From Actinomycetales bacterium (lineage in GTDB: Bacteria; Actinomycetota; Actinomycetes; Mycobacteriales; Micromonosporaceae), in contig PKFB01000021.1 of assembly GCA_002919305.1 (NCBI GenBank), positions 1-64,000 on the forward strand: DNA of 64,000 bases. The letters are read 5' to 3'. Below the pieces are notes generated by a model. The model worked only from the letters and a program-made list of their open reading frames with translations, did no database searches and was not told the origin of the DNA. Positions 39,963 to 49,452 of the stretch are shown in pieces; the stretch's first letter is position 1; each line of letters opens with the position of its first letter. Made by a program: the position numbers and the translations under genes.

Positions 39963-41393
39963 TCACTCTTGTTCGGACGGTGGGAGCTCGCTGGATGGCG
40001 CCGGCTGCCGGGCGTTGGCCGGGTTGAGAGCCGGTCCTACCGGGATACGCTCTACAAGGCTGCTGGGCAACTCGACGGCCAAGTCAACCGGCAGCCCGAG
40101 CATCTCCAACACCTCTGGGGCGGCCGGGAACCGGATCCCCAGGTCGCTGACGAAATACAGCGGCCCGTCGTTGGCGTTCGGGGAGGCCATCGAGCGGACC
40201 ACCGCCCCACCGCTCGGAGGCACCACGACCTCATCGGCCAACACCACGCCCTCCTCGGTCTGCGTCGCGGTGGGCAGCCCGTCAACCTGGGGCACATCTG
40301 CGTCGATCAGCACCTCGGCAGGCTCCTCAAGGCTGGTGTATACAGCGCACACCCTCGCCTCCTCAGCCTGGATTCGGGCAGTCGAAGGGGTACGCTCAGG
40401 CGCCTGCTCCGGCCCATTACCCGGGTGCAACTCTCTCTGTGAGGAGGGGGCACTGGTGATGGCGCTCGCGGACACCTCCCGCGAATCCTCCTCATTCTCC
40501 GGATCGCTGATCACGATGGCGGCCTGCACCTCGCTGATCGGCGCGATCCCGTCCTCAAGTACCAGGTAGTACTGCGGTGCTGCACCCGGTGTATTGACGA
40601 CCAGCACCTGTCCAATTACGACATCCATACCGGGGATGTCCGCAGGCTCACCACGGTTAGGCACCGGGATCCGTTCCAGGTCAACCCCACTGGGCAATGC
40701 GTCAAGCCAGGCGGAGTCCACCGGAACCGGCTCCACCGAGCCCATGCCCAACGCCGGGAGCACGATCTCCGGGTTACGGATCCGATAACGGTAATCACGC
40801 CAGATGAGATAGAGATCGCCGGTGTCACTTTCGGTGACGAGCAAAGCGGCGTCCCCCAAACCCTGCCCGTTCTCGGGCTGTTCCCCGACGAACAGCACCG
40901 TTGAGGTGACCATGTCACCGGCATCGGTACGTTGTTCCCGGGAACACAACGCCCATGGCAAACCGACCAAATCGCGGGCTCGGGGCAGGGAGTCCGGCGC
41001 GTTAGGGATCCCTACGGTGTAACCGCGGGGTGCAGCGGCCAGCGAGTTATGGGAAACCCTGGCCACCTGGGTGGTGCCCGCGATCAGCGCGGCGGAGCTG
41101 AAGTTGAGGGTGGGGTGCAGCTCTCCGCCGAAGTACACGAAGGTTGCACCGGTTTCTGACTCGATGATGACCCGTCGCTCGTCCTGCCAGTCCTTGCTGC
41201 CTCCCGGGCGGATGAAGCCGTACACCGTGACCCCGGCCAGCGTGATAGCTGCGATCATGATGCTTGCGAAAATCGCTCCGATCGCCCGGCGGAAGGGGGA
41301 CTGCGCCGGATCGGTCTCGCGAACGACCAGGGCAGAGACCACCCGCTGCATCAAGAACTGATACGACTGGAGCTGGTCCCTTTTCGAGGGCAT
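39963..41393 (-). CDS. eccB: T7SS core protein EccB
   Basis: The predicted protein is 476 aa. It starts MPSKRDQLQSYQFLMQRVV, the conserved cytosolic EccB N-terminus, followed by FRRAIGAIFASIMIAAITLAG as the single membrane helix and then GFIRPGGSKDW, also typical. The long periplasmic part contains the repeated EccB domain segments ending in a Pro/Ser/Glu-rich tail. ATG 41393 has GGGAGAG upstream. EccB is a membrane-complex subunit whose extracytoplasmic portion dimerises. It is divergent from EccE. The stop is followed by 196 bp before the WXG-like gene on the same strand. Length is near the family's 450-550 aa. Confidence 0.95.
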   Translation of the reverse strand: MPSKRDQLQSYQFLMQRVVSALVVRETDPAQSPFRRAIGAIFASIMIAAITLAGVTVYGFIRPGGSKDWQDERRVIIESETGATFVYFGGELHPTLNFSSAALIAGTTQVARVSHNSLAAAPRGYTVGIPNAPDSLPRARDLVGLPWALCSREQRTDAGDMVTSTVLFVGEQPENGQGLGDAALLVTESDTGDLYLIWRDYRYRIRNPEIVLPALGMGSVEPVPVDSAWLDALPSGVDLERIPVPNRGEPADIPGMDVVIGQVLVVNTPGAAPQYYLVLEDGIAPISEVQAAIVISDPENEEDSREVSASAITSAPSSQRELHPGNGPEQAPERTPSTARIQAEEARVCAVYTSLEEPAEVLIDADVPQVDGLPTATQTEEGVVLADEVVVPPSGGAVVRSMASPNANDGPLYFVSDLGIRFPAAPEVLEMLGLPVDLAVELPSSLVERIPVGPALNPANARQPAPSSELPPSEQE

Positions 41394-41440
41394 CTACTCT
41401 CCCGATCGTGGGTTCATGGACGGCGACGCCAGAATCTTTG

Positions 41441-41469
41441 CTGTAGGAATACAGTAGGCGTTCGCCTAC
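41441..41469. promoter_or_regulatory. Back-to-back palindromes between eccB and eccE
   Basis: CTGTA pairs with TACAG at 41441-41454 around GGAA, and GTAGGCG (41454-41460) pairs with CGCCTAC (41463-41469) around TT. They sit in the middle of the 120-bp divergent promoter region of eccB and eccE, where an operator shared by both directions would be expected. No -10 hexamer is clear. Confidence 0.4.
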
Positions 41470-41513
41470 AACAGTGACCGGTTCAGCCATCTGGGTTACG
41501 GAGGCTTACAGGG

Positions 41514-42893
41514 GTGACCACGGCACGTGCGAGTGTTCCCGCCGCCAGAGCCTCAGGTTTTCCGCCTCCGGCCCGGGGGGTGGCCTCACCGGCTCGTGGA
41601 GTGGCGTCTCCGACTCCGGCGCCGTCACTGCGGGAACGCCCCGTCGAACGTCGTCCCCGTCCTGAACGCGGATCTGGCCGGCTCGGCCCGGTTCACACTG
41701 GCCAGTTGGTGTGCTGGCAGGGGGCCATCGCGGCTGTAGCAGCGACTTTGGGGCGCGACATCGCGTTGACCATCGCTGTTTCCGTATTGGCCGTTATCGT
41801 GTTGGCCTTCACGGCGATCCGGATACGCGGGCGCTGGCTATACCAGTGGTTCAGCCTGGCGATGGACTACTCCCTGCGGGAAACCACCCTGGAGGTGCCG
41901 CGGTTGGGAGACCGACGGGCCGAACTGCTGAGTTTTGTAGCGCGCGGTGGCGCGATGGCGAACACCGAGTTCGATAAAACCGAAATCGGTGTGATCGAAC
42001 ACGCGGGTGGGGTCACCGCTGTCCTCGAACTCACCGGTCCGCAAGGCGGCCTGATCGCTGAACGTCCAGTGGTGCTGCCCTCTCCTGCGGCTCTTCTTCC
42101 GCCCGCCGACCCCGCGGTGCTTCCCACGAGCGTTCAGCTGATCATCCAAACCGTCCCTGCGATTCTGGATGGCAATGACCCGGCCGCGGTCTCCTACCAG
42201 CAACTCACTGAAGGCTTGATTCCGGCTGAGCGGCGGGCGTGGTTGGCGCTGCAGCTGATCCGCACCGTGGACAGTCACCCTGACGAAGTGTTACGCAAGA
42301 TGCTCGGCGGTTCGGTACGCCGCATGATTCGCCGGCTCCGTCAGGATGGGATCACCGCCCGTGCCCTGGATGGCAACGAGACGCTCAACACCTTGGCCTC
42401 GCTGGCGCATCTGACCGTGCCGTCGATGGTCCAGACCCGCAACGCCGACGGCAGCGCCACTATTGACCTGCGCGCGTTGCAACAGGCCGGCCCGATCGCC
42501 CGCGAGGACTGGAAGGTGTGGTGGACCCAGAGCGTCCCGCAAGCCACCTACCGGATACGCCGCTGGCCCGATTTGAGCACGCCACCTGGATCGCAGCTGT
42601 TCGCTCGCCTGGCGAGCGTGCCGGCCAGCGCCGTCACGGTCTCCCTGGCGGCGAGGCGCCCGGCGTGGGCGTACTCTCCCGATGCTCAAAAGGACAAAGA
42701 GCGGGGTGGAGCCGACGAGGTCATGCTGGAAGCCGCGATCCGCATCGCGGCCGCGGATACCGACCGGCTCGCCCATATCAGCTCCCTGCTCGTTGAGCGG
42801 GCATCCGCGTGCGGCGCCACGCTGGAACGCCTCAACGGCCAACACCGGTACGGCTTGGCCGCCACGCTCCCATTGGGAGGTTTCGTGCCGTGA
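41514..42893 (+). CDS. eccE: T7SS core protein EccE
   Basis: The predicted protein is 459 aa from GTG 41514. A Pro/Ala/Arg-rich N-terminal stretch of about 60 residues leads to two membrane helices (WQGAIAAVAATL, then IALTIAVSVLAVIVLAFTAI), followed by the soluble EccE domain with a segment VIEHAGGVTAVLELTGPQGG and a long C-terminal region. Size and topology match EccE. In ESX complexes EccE lies at the periphery of the membrane pore. Its stop overlaps by four bases (GTGA) the following gene, so the two are co-translated. Some alternative start within the low-complexity leader cannot be excluded. Confidence 0.88.
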   Translation: MTTARASVPAARASGFPPPARGVASPARGVASPTPAPSLRERPVERRPRPERGSGRLGPVHTGQLVCWQGAIAAVAATLGRDIALTIAVSVLAVIVLAFTAIRIRGRWLYQWFSLAMDYSLRETTLEVPRLGDRRAELLSFVARGGAMANTEFDKTEIGVIEHAGGVTAVLELTGPQGGLIAERPVVLPSPAALLPPADPAVLPTSVQLIIQTVPAILDGNDPAAVSYQQLTEGLIPAERRAWLALQLIRTVDSHPDEVLRKMLGGSVRRMIRRLRQDGITARALDGNETLNTLASLAHLTVPSMVQTRNADGSATIDLRALQQAGPIAREDWKVWWTQSVPQATYRIRRWPDLSTPPGSQLFARLASVPASAVTVSLAARRPAWAYSPDAQKDKERGGADEVMLEAAIRIAAADTDRLAHISSLLVERASACGATLERLNGQHRYGLAATLPLGGFVP

Positions 42894-43582
42894 CCGTCTT
42901 CCCAGAAAGTCACCTGGGCGTTCATCTGGCCGATCCGCGTACCCTGCGGACTTTGGAGCTGACCGCCGACGGCGCCGGGCTGATGTTGGGGCGTAACCGG
43001 CAACGCCATCCGGTCACCGCCCGTCTGTTCCGGCCGGAGCACACGCGGGTCCTGTTGGCGGGAGACCTACGCTGTGCTCAACTGTTCGCGTTTCGGGCGC
43101 TCGCGCTCAACGCGCAGATCATCATCCAGTCGGCTCGTCCGGCGGCTTGGGAGGGGTTCTCCCGGGCCCTCGGTCGGGTGGTGGCAGGCGGCTCGGTGCA
43201 TTTCATACCCCCCGGCACCCCCCACCGTGCCGTAGGTACCCGGATCCGGCCGGTGTTGGTGGTGCTCGATGTCGGGCCCGCGGTGGGCAACCTGCAGCAA
43301 ACCGAGGCGGCCTGGCAGGCGACTTTGAACGTCCGGGACACTCTGACCGCCTGGGATGTCGACTCACTGGTGCGGGCTGATCTGGTGGTGATGCAGCCGC
43401 TAAGTCGGATGGAGGCGGCCTTGGCCGCCTCCACGCTGGGACTCACCGAGGTCCAGGAGTGGCTGTGGCGGATCAGGGGTGACATGGTGACCCTGGTTAA
43501 CCGGGGTACGGTCCGGTGGGCACAGCTCGCTCCGTCCAGTGTGGAGCGTCAGGTGATCGGAATGCCCACCCGTACCTCCTGA
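42890..43582 (+). CDS. EccE-coupled T7SS accessory protein
   Basis: The predicted protein is 230 aa, starting at GTG 42890 in a GTGA overlap with the eccE stop; an upstream extension to 42809 inside eccE is unlikely. It shows alternating strands and helices: VLLAGDLRCAQLFAFRALAL, then AQIIIQSARPAAWEGF, VRPVLVVLDVGPA-like strand, and VDSLVRADLVVMQPLSRME. This looks like a P-loop-like or Rossmann-like alpha/beta protein that has lost a Walker lysine. Genes at this place in actinobacterial T7SS loci often follow eccE, but I cannot name a family. Its stop abuts the stop of eccD on the other strand (43582/43583), leaving no room for a terminator between them. Confidence 0.78.
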   Translation: MTVFPESHLGVHLADPRTLRTLELTADGAGLMLGRNRQRHPVTARLFRPEHTRVLLAGDLRCAQLFAFRALALNAQIIIQSARPAAWEGFSRALGRVVAGGSVHFIPPGTPHRAVGTRIRPVLVVLDVGPAVGNLQQTEAAWQATLNVRDTLTAWDVDSLVRADLVVMQPLSRMEAALAASTLGLTEVQEWLWRIRGDMVTLVNRGTVRWAQLAPSSVERQVIGMPTRTS

Positions 43583-44974
43583 TCACCCACCCAGGCCTCG
43601 TACGTAGGAGTACAGCCCCAACACGGCGCAGGTGACGGGTAGCAGAGCCACGATCAGCAACACATCGAGGATGTCGGCGTACCGACCGAAATAAGGGGAC
43701 GGGTTGCGACGGCTGTAGGTCAGCCCTGACGTGACGACCAATCCACCCACCACTATCAGGCCGCTCAGCACCGCCGCCATCCGCAGCGTCGTCGACAGCG
43801 TCAGGGTGTAGTCCAGCGTCAGGACAATCACCAACCACAACCCCACCAACAGCAGCGGCAGCCGCTGTCGCACCACCGGGAACAGCCGCGCCCGCAACAG
43901 ATAAGACAGCGCCACAATCCCGGCCAGCAAGGGCGCGGACCTCCCCTCCTCACGTGCCAGGAGAAACGCGCTGACCGCCGTCACACACGAAGCGCCCAGC
44001 AGCATCCCGGTGAGCAGCTCATCGGCCCGCACCACCGCCGCCACTACCTGCGCCCGCTCCGGCATCGGCTCGTCTTGCAGCAGTTCCTCAGGCGTCGTAG
44101 GCAACTGCGGCACCGGCACCTTGCCCACCCGCAGCGCAATCAGGGGGTACGCGGGGAGAAGCGCCAGCAACGCGGTGGTGATGATCGCCGCGCAGTCGAT
44201 GGGGGATACGCCCAGGTAACCCAACAGGGCCGCCACGCAGCCGACGAATCCAGCAACCACACCGGCCACGAACAGGCGAGGGAGTTCAGCCACACCGAAA
44301 TAACCGATGAGGCTTATCACCAGCAGGGAGGCAGAGCCGATCAATAGATGGGCCGCTCCGAACTGGCTAATCGCCCGTTCAGAGCCCAACAACAGTGTGC
44401 CTCCCAGAAACGCGTAGGGAAGCCCGATTGAGGCCAGTATCGCCCCGGCCAGCCCTTCTGAGATGGCCCGGGACAAGACGGTTCCGATCACCACCAGGAC
44501 CAAGGCGATACTCAGCCCCAGGATGCCTGGCGCCAACCACGGCGGTCCGGACAGGTACAACACGACCGTCCCTATCGCCAGCAGGACGCTTCCCAATGTC
44601 AATCCACAGATCCGCGTCGCCCGCCGACTCCACTGGATCCCGTAGCGGCGAGCGCCAGTAGCGATAGCGTCGACGACGTCGTCGTAGTCCAGCTCCGGCC
44701 ACTCGGTGCGGCGAGGTACCAGGTGCAGGACCTCGCCGTCACGAACGTTCTGGCTTTGCAGAGTGCGGGACGCCTCCAACGGGGAACCGTCAGGGCGGCG
44801 TAGCACCCACCCACCGTGCGCTTCGCCCTCGTCAGCGAGCCCTTCACCCGCGTGACGCAATAGTCCGGGGAGCAACTCGGCCACCGGCACGTTCTCGGGC
44901 AGGGCTACATCGAGGCGCCGCCGCGGCGCGGCGATGGTTACCCGTGCCAACCCGGTACCGGTCGAGACGGTCAC
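43583..44974 (-). CDS. eccD: T7SS core protein EccD
   Basis: The predicted protein is 463 aa from GTG 44974, with GGAGGTGA upstream. Residues 1-90 form the ubiquitin-like YukD-type domain (RVTIAAPRRRLDVALPENVP to VLHLVPRR). From about residue 125 onward there are about 11 hydrophobic helices, for example ICGLTLGSVLLAIGTVVLYL and LLVGLWLVIVLTLDYTLTL. This is the EccD plan: cytosolic ubiquitin-like head plus polytopic membrane domain that forms the bulk of the ESX membrane vestibule as a dimer. It runs opposite to eccE and eccC on either side. Confidence 0.95.
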   Translation of the reverse strand: MTVSTGTGLARVTIAAPRRRLDVALPENVPVAELLPGLLRHAGEGLADEGEAHGGWVLRRPDGSPLEASRTLQSQNVRDGEVLHLVPRRTEWPELDYDDVVDAIATGARRYGIQWSRRATRICGLTLGSVLLAIGTVVLYLSGPPWLAPGILGLSIALVLVVIGTVLSRAISEGLAGAILASIGLPYAFLGGTLLLGSERAISQFGAAHLLIGSASLLVISLIGYFGVAELPRLFVAGVVAGFVGCVAALLGYLGVSPIDCAAIITTALLALLPAYPLIALRVGKVPVPQLPTTPEELLQDEPMPERAQVVAAVVRADELLTGMLLGASCVTAVSAFLLAREEGRSAPLLAGIVALSYLLRARLFPVVRQRLPLLLVGLWLVIVLTLDYTLTLSTTLRMAAVLSGLIVVGGLVVTSGLTYSRRNPSPYFGRYADILDVLLIVALLPVTCAVLGLYSYVRGLGG

Positions 44975-45427
44975 CCGCGTTCACCTCCGCGATCCGTTCA
45001 GCGTCCAGCTGTTTATCGTCGTGGTCGGTGCCGGCGGGGCGTCCGGTGTCCGTGTCCACTCCACCGGCGTTGTCGCCGACTCCAGCCTCACATCCGATCG
45101 TCGATACCGCCGATGTCGGTCGTCGTGGCCACCGCACCGGACCGGTCGTACCGGACTGTCGTCAACGCACTTTATTCGAGGCGTGCCGCCCCAGGGAGTG
45201 GGGATTCAACCAATGAGGTTCCAATCGGTTCCGAAGCGTTCTCACCACGGACGGTTCCTCTGGTGATACCACGCACAATGGAGTTCGGTCTTGCCCCACC
45301 TTGCGCTGTCCGGGAAGGCTGGGACGAAAGCCTTAGCATGGGTCGCGACCGTGGCCCGTCGTCATTGATGAATGAGCAGAGCAGGCCGATGGACGGTCAC
45401 AGGAATACTTCAGAAAGGACGGCATAG
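44975..45427. other. Divergent intergenic region between eccD and eccC
   Basis: About 450 bp with no convincing gene. It must carry promoters for eccD and eccC. The element GCACAATGGAG near 45273 resembles the TCCACANTGGA motif seen elsewhere in this locus, and GGTTCC recurs several times around 45220-45260. AAAGGA precedes the eccC GTG. Nothing else stands out. Confidence 0.4.
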
Positions 45428-48400
45428 GTGAGCACGGTCATCGTCAAACGGCCACCCCGCCGTCCCGCTCCCGAGATCCCCTCGGGAGAGGTGATTCTGG
45501 ATCCCCCACCTGAGCTTCCCCCGCCGATCAGCCAGAGCTGGATGCGGCTGATGATGCTGCTGCCGATGGTGGCCGGTTCGGGTGCTATGGCTTTGATGTT
45601 CGCCCGTCAGGGCGGCCGAGCCGACCCGATCATGTACATCACCGGTGGCATGTTCGGCCTGTCCATGCTGGGCATGGTCGCTGTCCAGTTTTTCTCCCAG
45701 ATCGGGCAACCCGGCAAGCAGGAGCTGATAGCTCAACGTCGGGATTACATGCGCCAGCTCGCGCAGCTGCGACGCCGTATCACGCAGACGATCACCCAGC
45801 AGCGAAAAGCGATGTACTACCGCTACCCGGATCCGGAGTCGCTGTGGTCCACCGTGGCCAGCGCCCGACTGTGGGAGCGGCAGTCCAATGACGGTGATTT
45901 CGGGGTGATCCGCATCGGGATCGGCCCTCAGGAGGTGGCCACTCCCCTGGTACCACCCCAGACCAAACCGGTGGAGGACCTAGAACCGATGTGCGCCGCG
46001 GCGCTGCGGCGTTACGTCACCACCTACTCCACCGTGCCGGATCTGCCGATCGCGATGGCGCTGCGCGGCTTCGCACGGCTCTACCTGCGCGGTAACGACA
46101 CGGAGAAGCTACGGGGCCTGGTACGCGCGATGATTGCGCAGATCGTTACCTTCCATGCCCCAGACGACATATTGATCGCGATCTGCGCCGGGGAGAACCG
46201 TCCGCACTGGGAGTGGGCCAAGTGGCTGCCCCATGCCATGCACCCCACCAAGACCGATGCGCTGGGACAGCTGCGTCTCGTGGCGCCCACTATCACCGCG
46301 CTTGAGGCGATGCTGGAGGACATCATCGCCAACCGGCCCCGGTTCAACCCCAACGCGCCGACCGTCGACGGTCCGCATCTGGTGGTGATCCTCGATGGCG
46401 GAGACACCGCCGGCTCTGACCACCTGATGACCGAAGGCGGCGTGGAGGGTGTCACCATCATCGATCTGGCCGGCCGCCCGCCACGGCTACTCGACCGCGC
46501 GTCGCTGATCCTCGACATCTCCGACAAAGGGCGGATGACCAGCACCACGCTGGAGGAGAGCAGCGAGATCGGCGTACCCGATTTCCTCAGCGTGCCGGAG
46601 GCCGAGGCCATAGCGCGGCAACTGGCGCCGCTGCGGTTGTCGGCGGCTTCCCGGGGTGAACAGGCGCTCAGCGCCGAGCTCGGTCTGATTGAGTTGCTGA
46701 ATCTGGGTGACCCCTACGAGCTGGACCCCAACACCACCTGGACGCCGCGTCCCAACCGAGACCGGTTGCGGGTCCCGATCGGGGTGGGTCCTGACGGCTC
46801 CCCGGTCGACCTAGACCTCAAGGAGTCGGCGCAGGACGGTATGGGTCCGCACGGGCTGCTGATCGGTGCGACCGGGTCGGGTAAGTCGGAGCTTCTGCGT
46901 ACCCTCACCCTGGCGCTGGCGGTTACCCACTCGCCGGAGATCCTCAACTTCGTCCTGGTCGACTTCAAGGGTGGTGCCACCTTCACCAAACTGGACCGGC
47001 TCCCGCACACCAGCGCGGTGATCACCAACCTCGCTGATGAGCTACCCCTGGTCGACCGTATGACCGACGCCATCAACGGCGAAATTCTGCGGCGACAGGA
47101 GCTGCTGCGGAAGGCCGGTAACTACGCCTCGCAGCGTGACTATGAGAAGGCCCGGGCGGCGGGGGCGCCCCTGGCACCGCTCCCCAGCTTGCTGATCATC
47201 TGTGACGAGTTCAGTGAGCTGCTGAGCGCCAAGCCGGACTTCATCGACATGTTCGTCCAGATTGGACGGGTGGGGCGTTCGTTGGGGGTCCACCTGCTGC
47301 TGGCCAGCCAGCGCCTGGAGGAAGGGCGGCTGCGCGGATTGGATACTCACCTGTCCTACCGCATCGGTCTGCGGACTTTCTCGGCGATGGAGAGCCGGGT
47401 GGTGCTCGGGGTCCCCGACGCCTACGAGCTGCCGCGTTCTCCCGGACACGGCTATCTGAAGTTCGGCACTGAGCCGTTGGTGCGCTTCAAGGCCGCATAC
47501 GTCTCGGGTGTCTACAGAGGACCGAACCAGCAGCGGACCACCTCGCCCAAGCAGATCGAGCAGCACATTCTGGACTACTCAACCCACTATCTGGCACCCA
47601 AGGTCGAGGAGGAGGAAAAGCCCACCCCCGAGGAGACCGACGAGCAGGAGGCGCTCGGCGAAAGCGTGCTGGACATCCTGGTCTCACGGTTGGAAGGGCG
47701 GGGCATGCCGGCTCACCAAGTCTGGCTGCCGCCGTTGAAAGAGCCTCCCACCCTTGACCAGCTGCTGCCGCCGCTGACCACCGACCCGCAGCGCGGCCTT
47801 ACCGTGGGTAACCCGGAGCTGTACGGCTCGCTCCAGGCGCCGGTCGGCATCATCGACAAGCCATTCGAGCAGCGCCGTGACCTGTTGTGGCTGGACCTGT
47901 CCGGTGCCGCCGGACACGTCATCGTGGTGGGCGGACCACAGAGCGGCAAAAGCACCCTGGTGCGTACGCTCATCACCAGCCTGTCGCTGTCTCACACCCC
48001 TCAGGAGGTCCAGTTCTACTGCCTGGACTTCGGTGGTGGTTCCTTGGCGTCGCTGCGTGACCTGCCGCACGTCGGTGGCGTGGCCAGCCGGTTGGACATC
48101 GATCAGGTCCGCCGGACCGTGGCGGAGATCCGCACGCTGCTGCAGGAGCGGGAACGGCGATTCGCCGACCTCGGCGTCGACAACATGGCCACCTACCGCC
48201 GGATGCGCCGCGAGGGACGGGTCAGTGATGACCCCTTCGGTGACGTGTTCCTGGTGATCGACGGCTGGTTGACGATCAAGAACGATTTCGCGGAACTGGA
48301 ACCCGTCGTCACCGACATCGCCAACCGGGGTCTGTCGTACGGCATCCACGTCGTGGCCACCACCAGCCGCTGGATGGACATGCGGGGTGCGCTCCGGGAC

Positions 48401-49396
48401 GTGTTCGGTACCCGGCTGGAGTTGCGGTTGGGTGACCCGATCGACTCCAACTTCAACCGGCGCGCGGCGGCGAACGTCCCCGAAAACGCCCCGGGACGGG
48501 GTCTCACCCCCGACGCGTTGCACTTCCTGTCCGGTCTTCCCAGAATGGACGGCCGCCAGGACGCGTCGGACCTGGCGGAGGGCGTACGCCATCTGGTGTC
48601 CTCGGTCCGCGCCGCCTGGAAGGGCGCTCCGGCTCCACGGGTCCGGCTGCTGCCCGCGATGGTTCCCCACACCGATCTCCCACCGATCACCAGCGACTCG
48701 CCTGGTATCCCGATCGGTATCGCCGAGGAGGACCTGGGACCGGTTTACCTGGACTTCGAGACCGAACCGCACTTCCTGCTCTTCGGTGACGTGGAGTGTG
48801 GTAAGAGCGCCTTCCTGCGGCAAGTCGCGTTGGGTATCACCGAACGCTACACCCCGCAGCAGGCCCGGATCGTGCTCATCGACTACCGGCGCAGTCTGCT
48901 CGGCGCCATCAAGACTGAGCACCTGATTGGGTACGCCACCGCCGCTCCCATCACGACCACCTACATCCAGCAGGTCTGCACTGTGTTGCGGGAACGCCTA
49001 CCGGGGCCGGATGTGACCCCCGAGCAACTACGTACCCGTAGCTGGTGGAAGGGGCCTAACATTTTCATCCTGGTCGACGACTACGACCTGGTGGCGACGG
49101 GGACCTCTAATCCGCTACAGCCGCTGCTGGAGTTCCTGCCTCAGGCCCGCGATATCGGTCTGCACCTCGTGGTCACCCGGCGGATGGGTGGTGCTGGGCG
49201 CGCCATGTTCGAACCGATCCTGCAACGGCTGCGGGAGCTGGCCTCCCCTGGCATGGTGATGTCCGGCTCTAAGGATGAAGGCACCCTGCTGGGCAACATC
49301 AGGCCGCAACCCCTACCGCCAGGACGCGGTTGGCTGGTCACCCGCCGCGGCGGTAACCGGTTGATCCAGGTTGCCTGGCGGCCTCCCGCTGAATAG
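45428..49396 (+). CDS. eccC: T7SS motor ATPase EccC (single chain, three FtsK/SpoIIIE domains)
   Basis: The predicted protein is 1,322 aa, full length for a fused EccCa+EccCb. Two N-terminal membrane helices (WMRLMMLLPMVAGSGAMAL; MYITGGMFGLSMLGMVAV) precede three ATPase domains. Walker A motifs: GATGSGKS at about residue 480, GGPQSGKS at about 836 and GDVECGKS at about 1119. Walker B motifs: LLIICDEFSE, DVFLVIDGW and IFILVDDYD. Domain 1 has the standard GKSE; the third keeps GKS but the G-V-E loop is unusual. EccC recognises WXG/PPE substrates through its C-terminal domain and powers export. GTG start at 45428. Its gene ends at a strong hairpin terminator. Confidence 0.97.
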   Translation: MSTVIVKRPPRRPAPEIPSGEVILDPPPELPPPISQSWMRLMMLLPMVAGSGAMALMFARQGGRADPIMYITGGMFGLSMLGMVAVQFFSQIGQPGKQELIAQRRDYMRQLAQLRRRITQTITQQRKAMYYRYPDPESLWSTVASARLWERQSNDGDFGVIRIGIGPQEVATPLVPPQTKPVEDLEPMCAAALRRYVTTYSTVPDLPIAMALRGFARLYLRGNDTEKLRGLVRAMIAQIVTFHAPDDILIAICAGENRPHWEWAKWLPHAMHPTKTDALGQLRLVAPTITALEAMLEDIIANRPRFNPNAPTVDGPHLVVILDGGDTAGSDHLMTEGGVEGVTIIDLAGRPPRLLDRASLILDISDKGRMTSTTLEESSEIGVPDFLSVPEAEAIARQLAPLRLSAASRGEQALSAELGLIELLNLGDPYELDPNTTWTPRPNRDRLRVPIGVGPDGSPVDLDLKESAQDGMGPHGLLIGATGSGKSELLRTLTLALAVTHSPEILNFVLVDFKGGATFTKLDRLPHTSAVITNLADELPLVDRMTDAINGEILRRQELLRKAGNYASQRDYEKARAAGAPLAPLPSLLIICDEFSELLSAKPDFIDMFVQIGRVGRSLGVHLLLASQRLEEGRLRGLDTHLSYRIGLRTFSAMESRVVLGVPDAYELPRSPGHGYLKFGTEPLVRFKAAYVSGVYRGPNQQRTTSPKQIEQHILDYSTHYLAPKVEEEEKPTPEETDEQEALGESVLDILVSRLEGRGMPAHQVWLPPLKEPPTLDQLLPPLTTDPQRGLTVGNPELYGSLQAPVGIIDKPFEQRRDLLWLDLSGAAGHVIVVGGPQSGKSTLVRTLITSLSLSHTPQEVQFYCLDFGGGSLASLRDLPHVGGVASRLDIDQVRRTVAEIRTLLQERERRFADLGVDNMATYRRMRREGRVSDDPFGDVFLVIDGWLTIKNDFAELEPVVTDIANRGLSYGIHVVATTSRWMDMRGALRDVFGTRLELRLGDPIDSNFNRRAAANVPENAPGRGLTPDALHFLSGLPRMDGRQDASDLAEGVRHLVSSVRAAWKGAPAPRVRLLPAMVPHTDLPPITSDSPGIPIGIAEEDLGPVYLDFETEPHFLLFGDVECGKSAFLRQVALGITERYTPQQARIVLIDYRRSLLGAIKTEHLIGYATAAPITTTYIQQVCTVLRERLPGPDVTPEQLRTRSWWKGPNIFILVDDYDLVATGTSNPLQPLLEFLPQARDIGLHLVVTRRMGGAGRAMFEPILQRLRELASPGMVMSGSKDEGTLLGNIRPQPLPPGRGWLVTRRGGNRLIQVAWRPPAE

Positions 49397-49421
49397 CACC
49401 TTCTCACCTTCCGCTGTTCAT

Positions 49422-49452
49422 GGGGCTCTCGGGCATGGCGCCCGGGAGCCCC
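49422..49452 (+). terminator. Hairpin terminator downstream of eccC
   Basis: A 13-bp stem pairs 49422-49434 with 49440-49452 (one G-T wobble) around a five-base loop, 25 bp after the eccC stop. There is no T-tract. The strength and location argue for termination. Confidence 0.75.
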
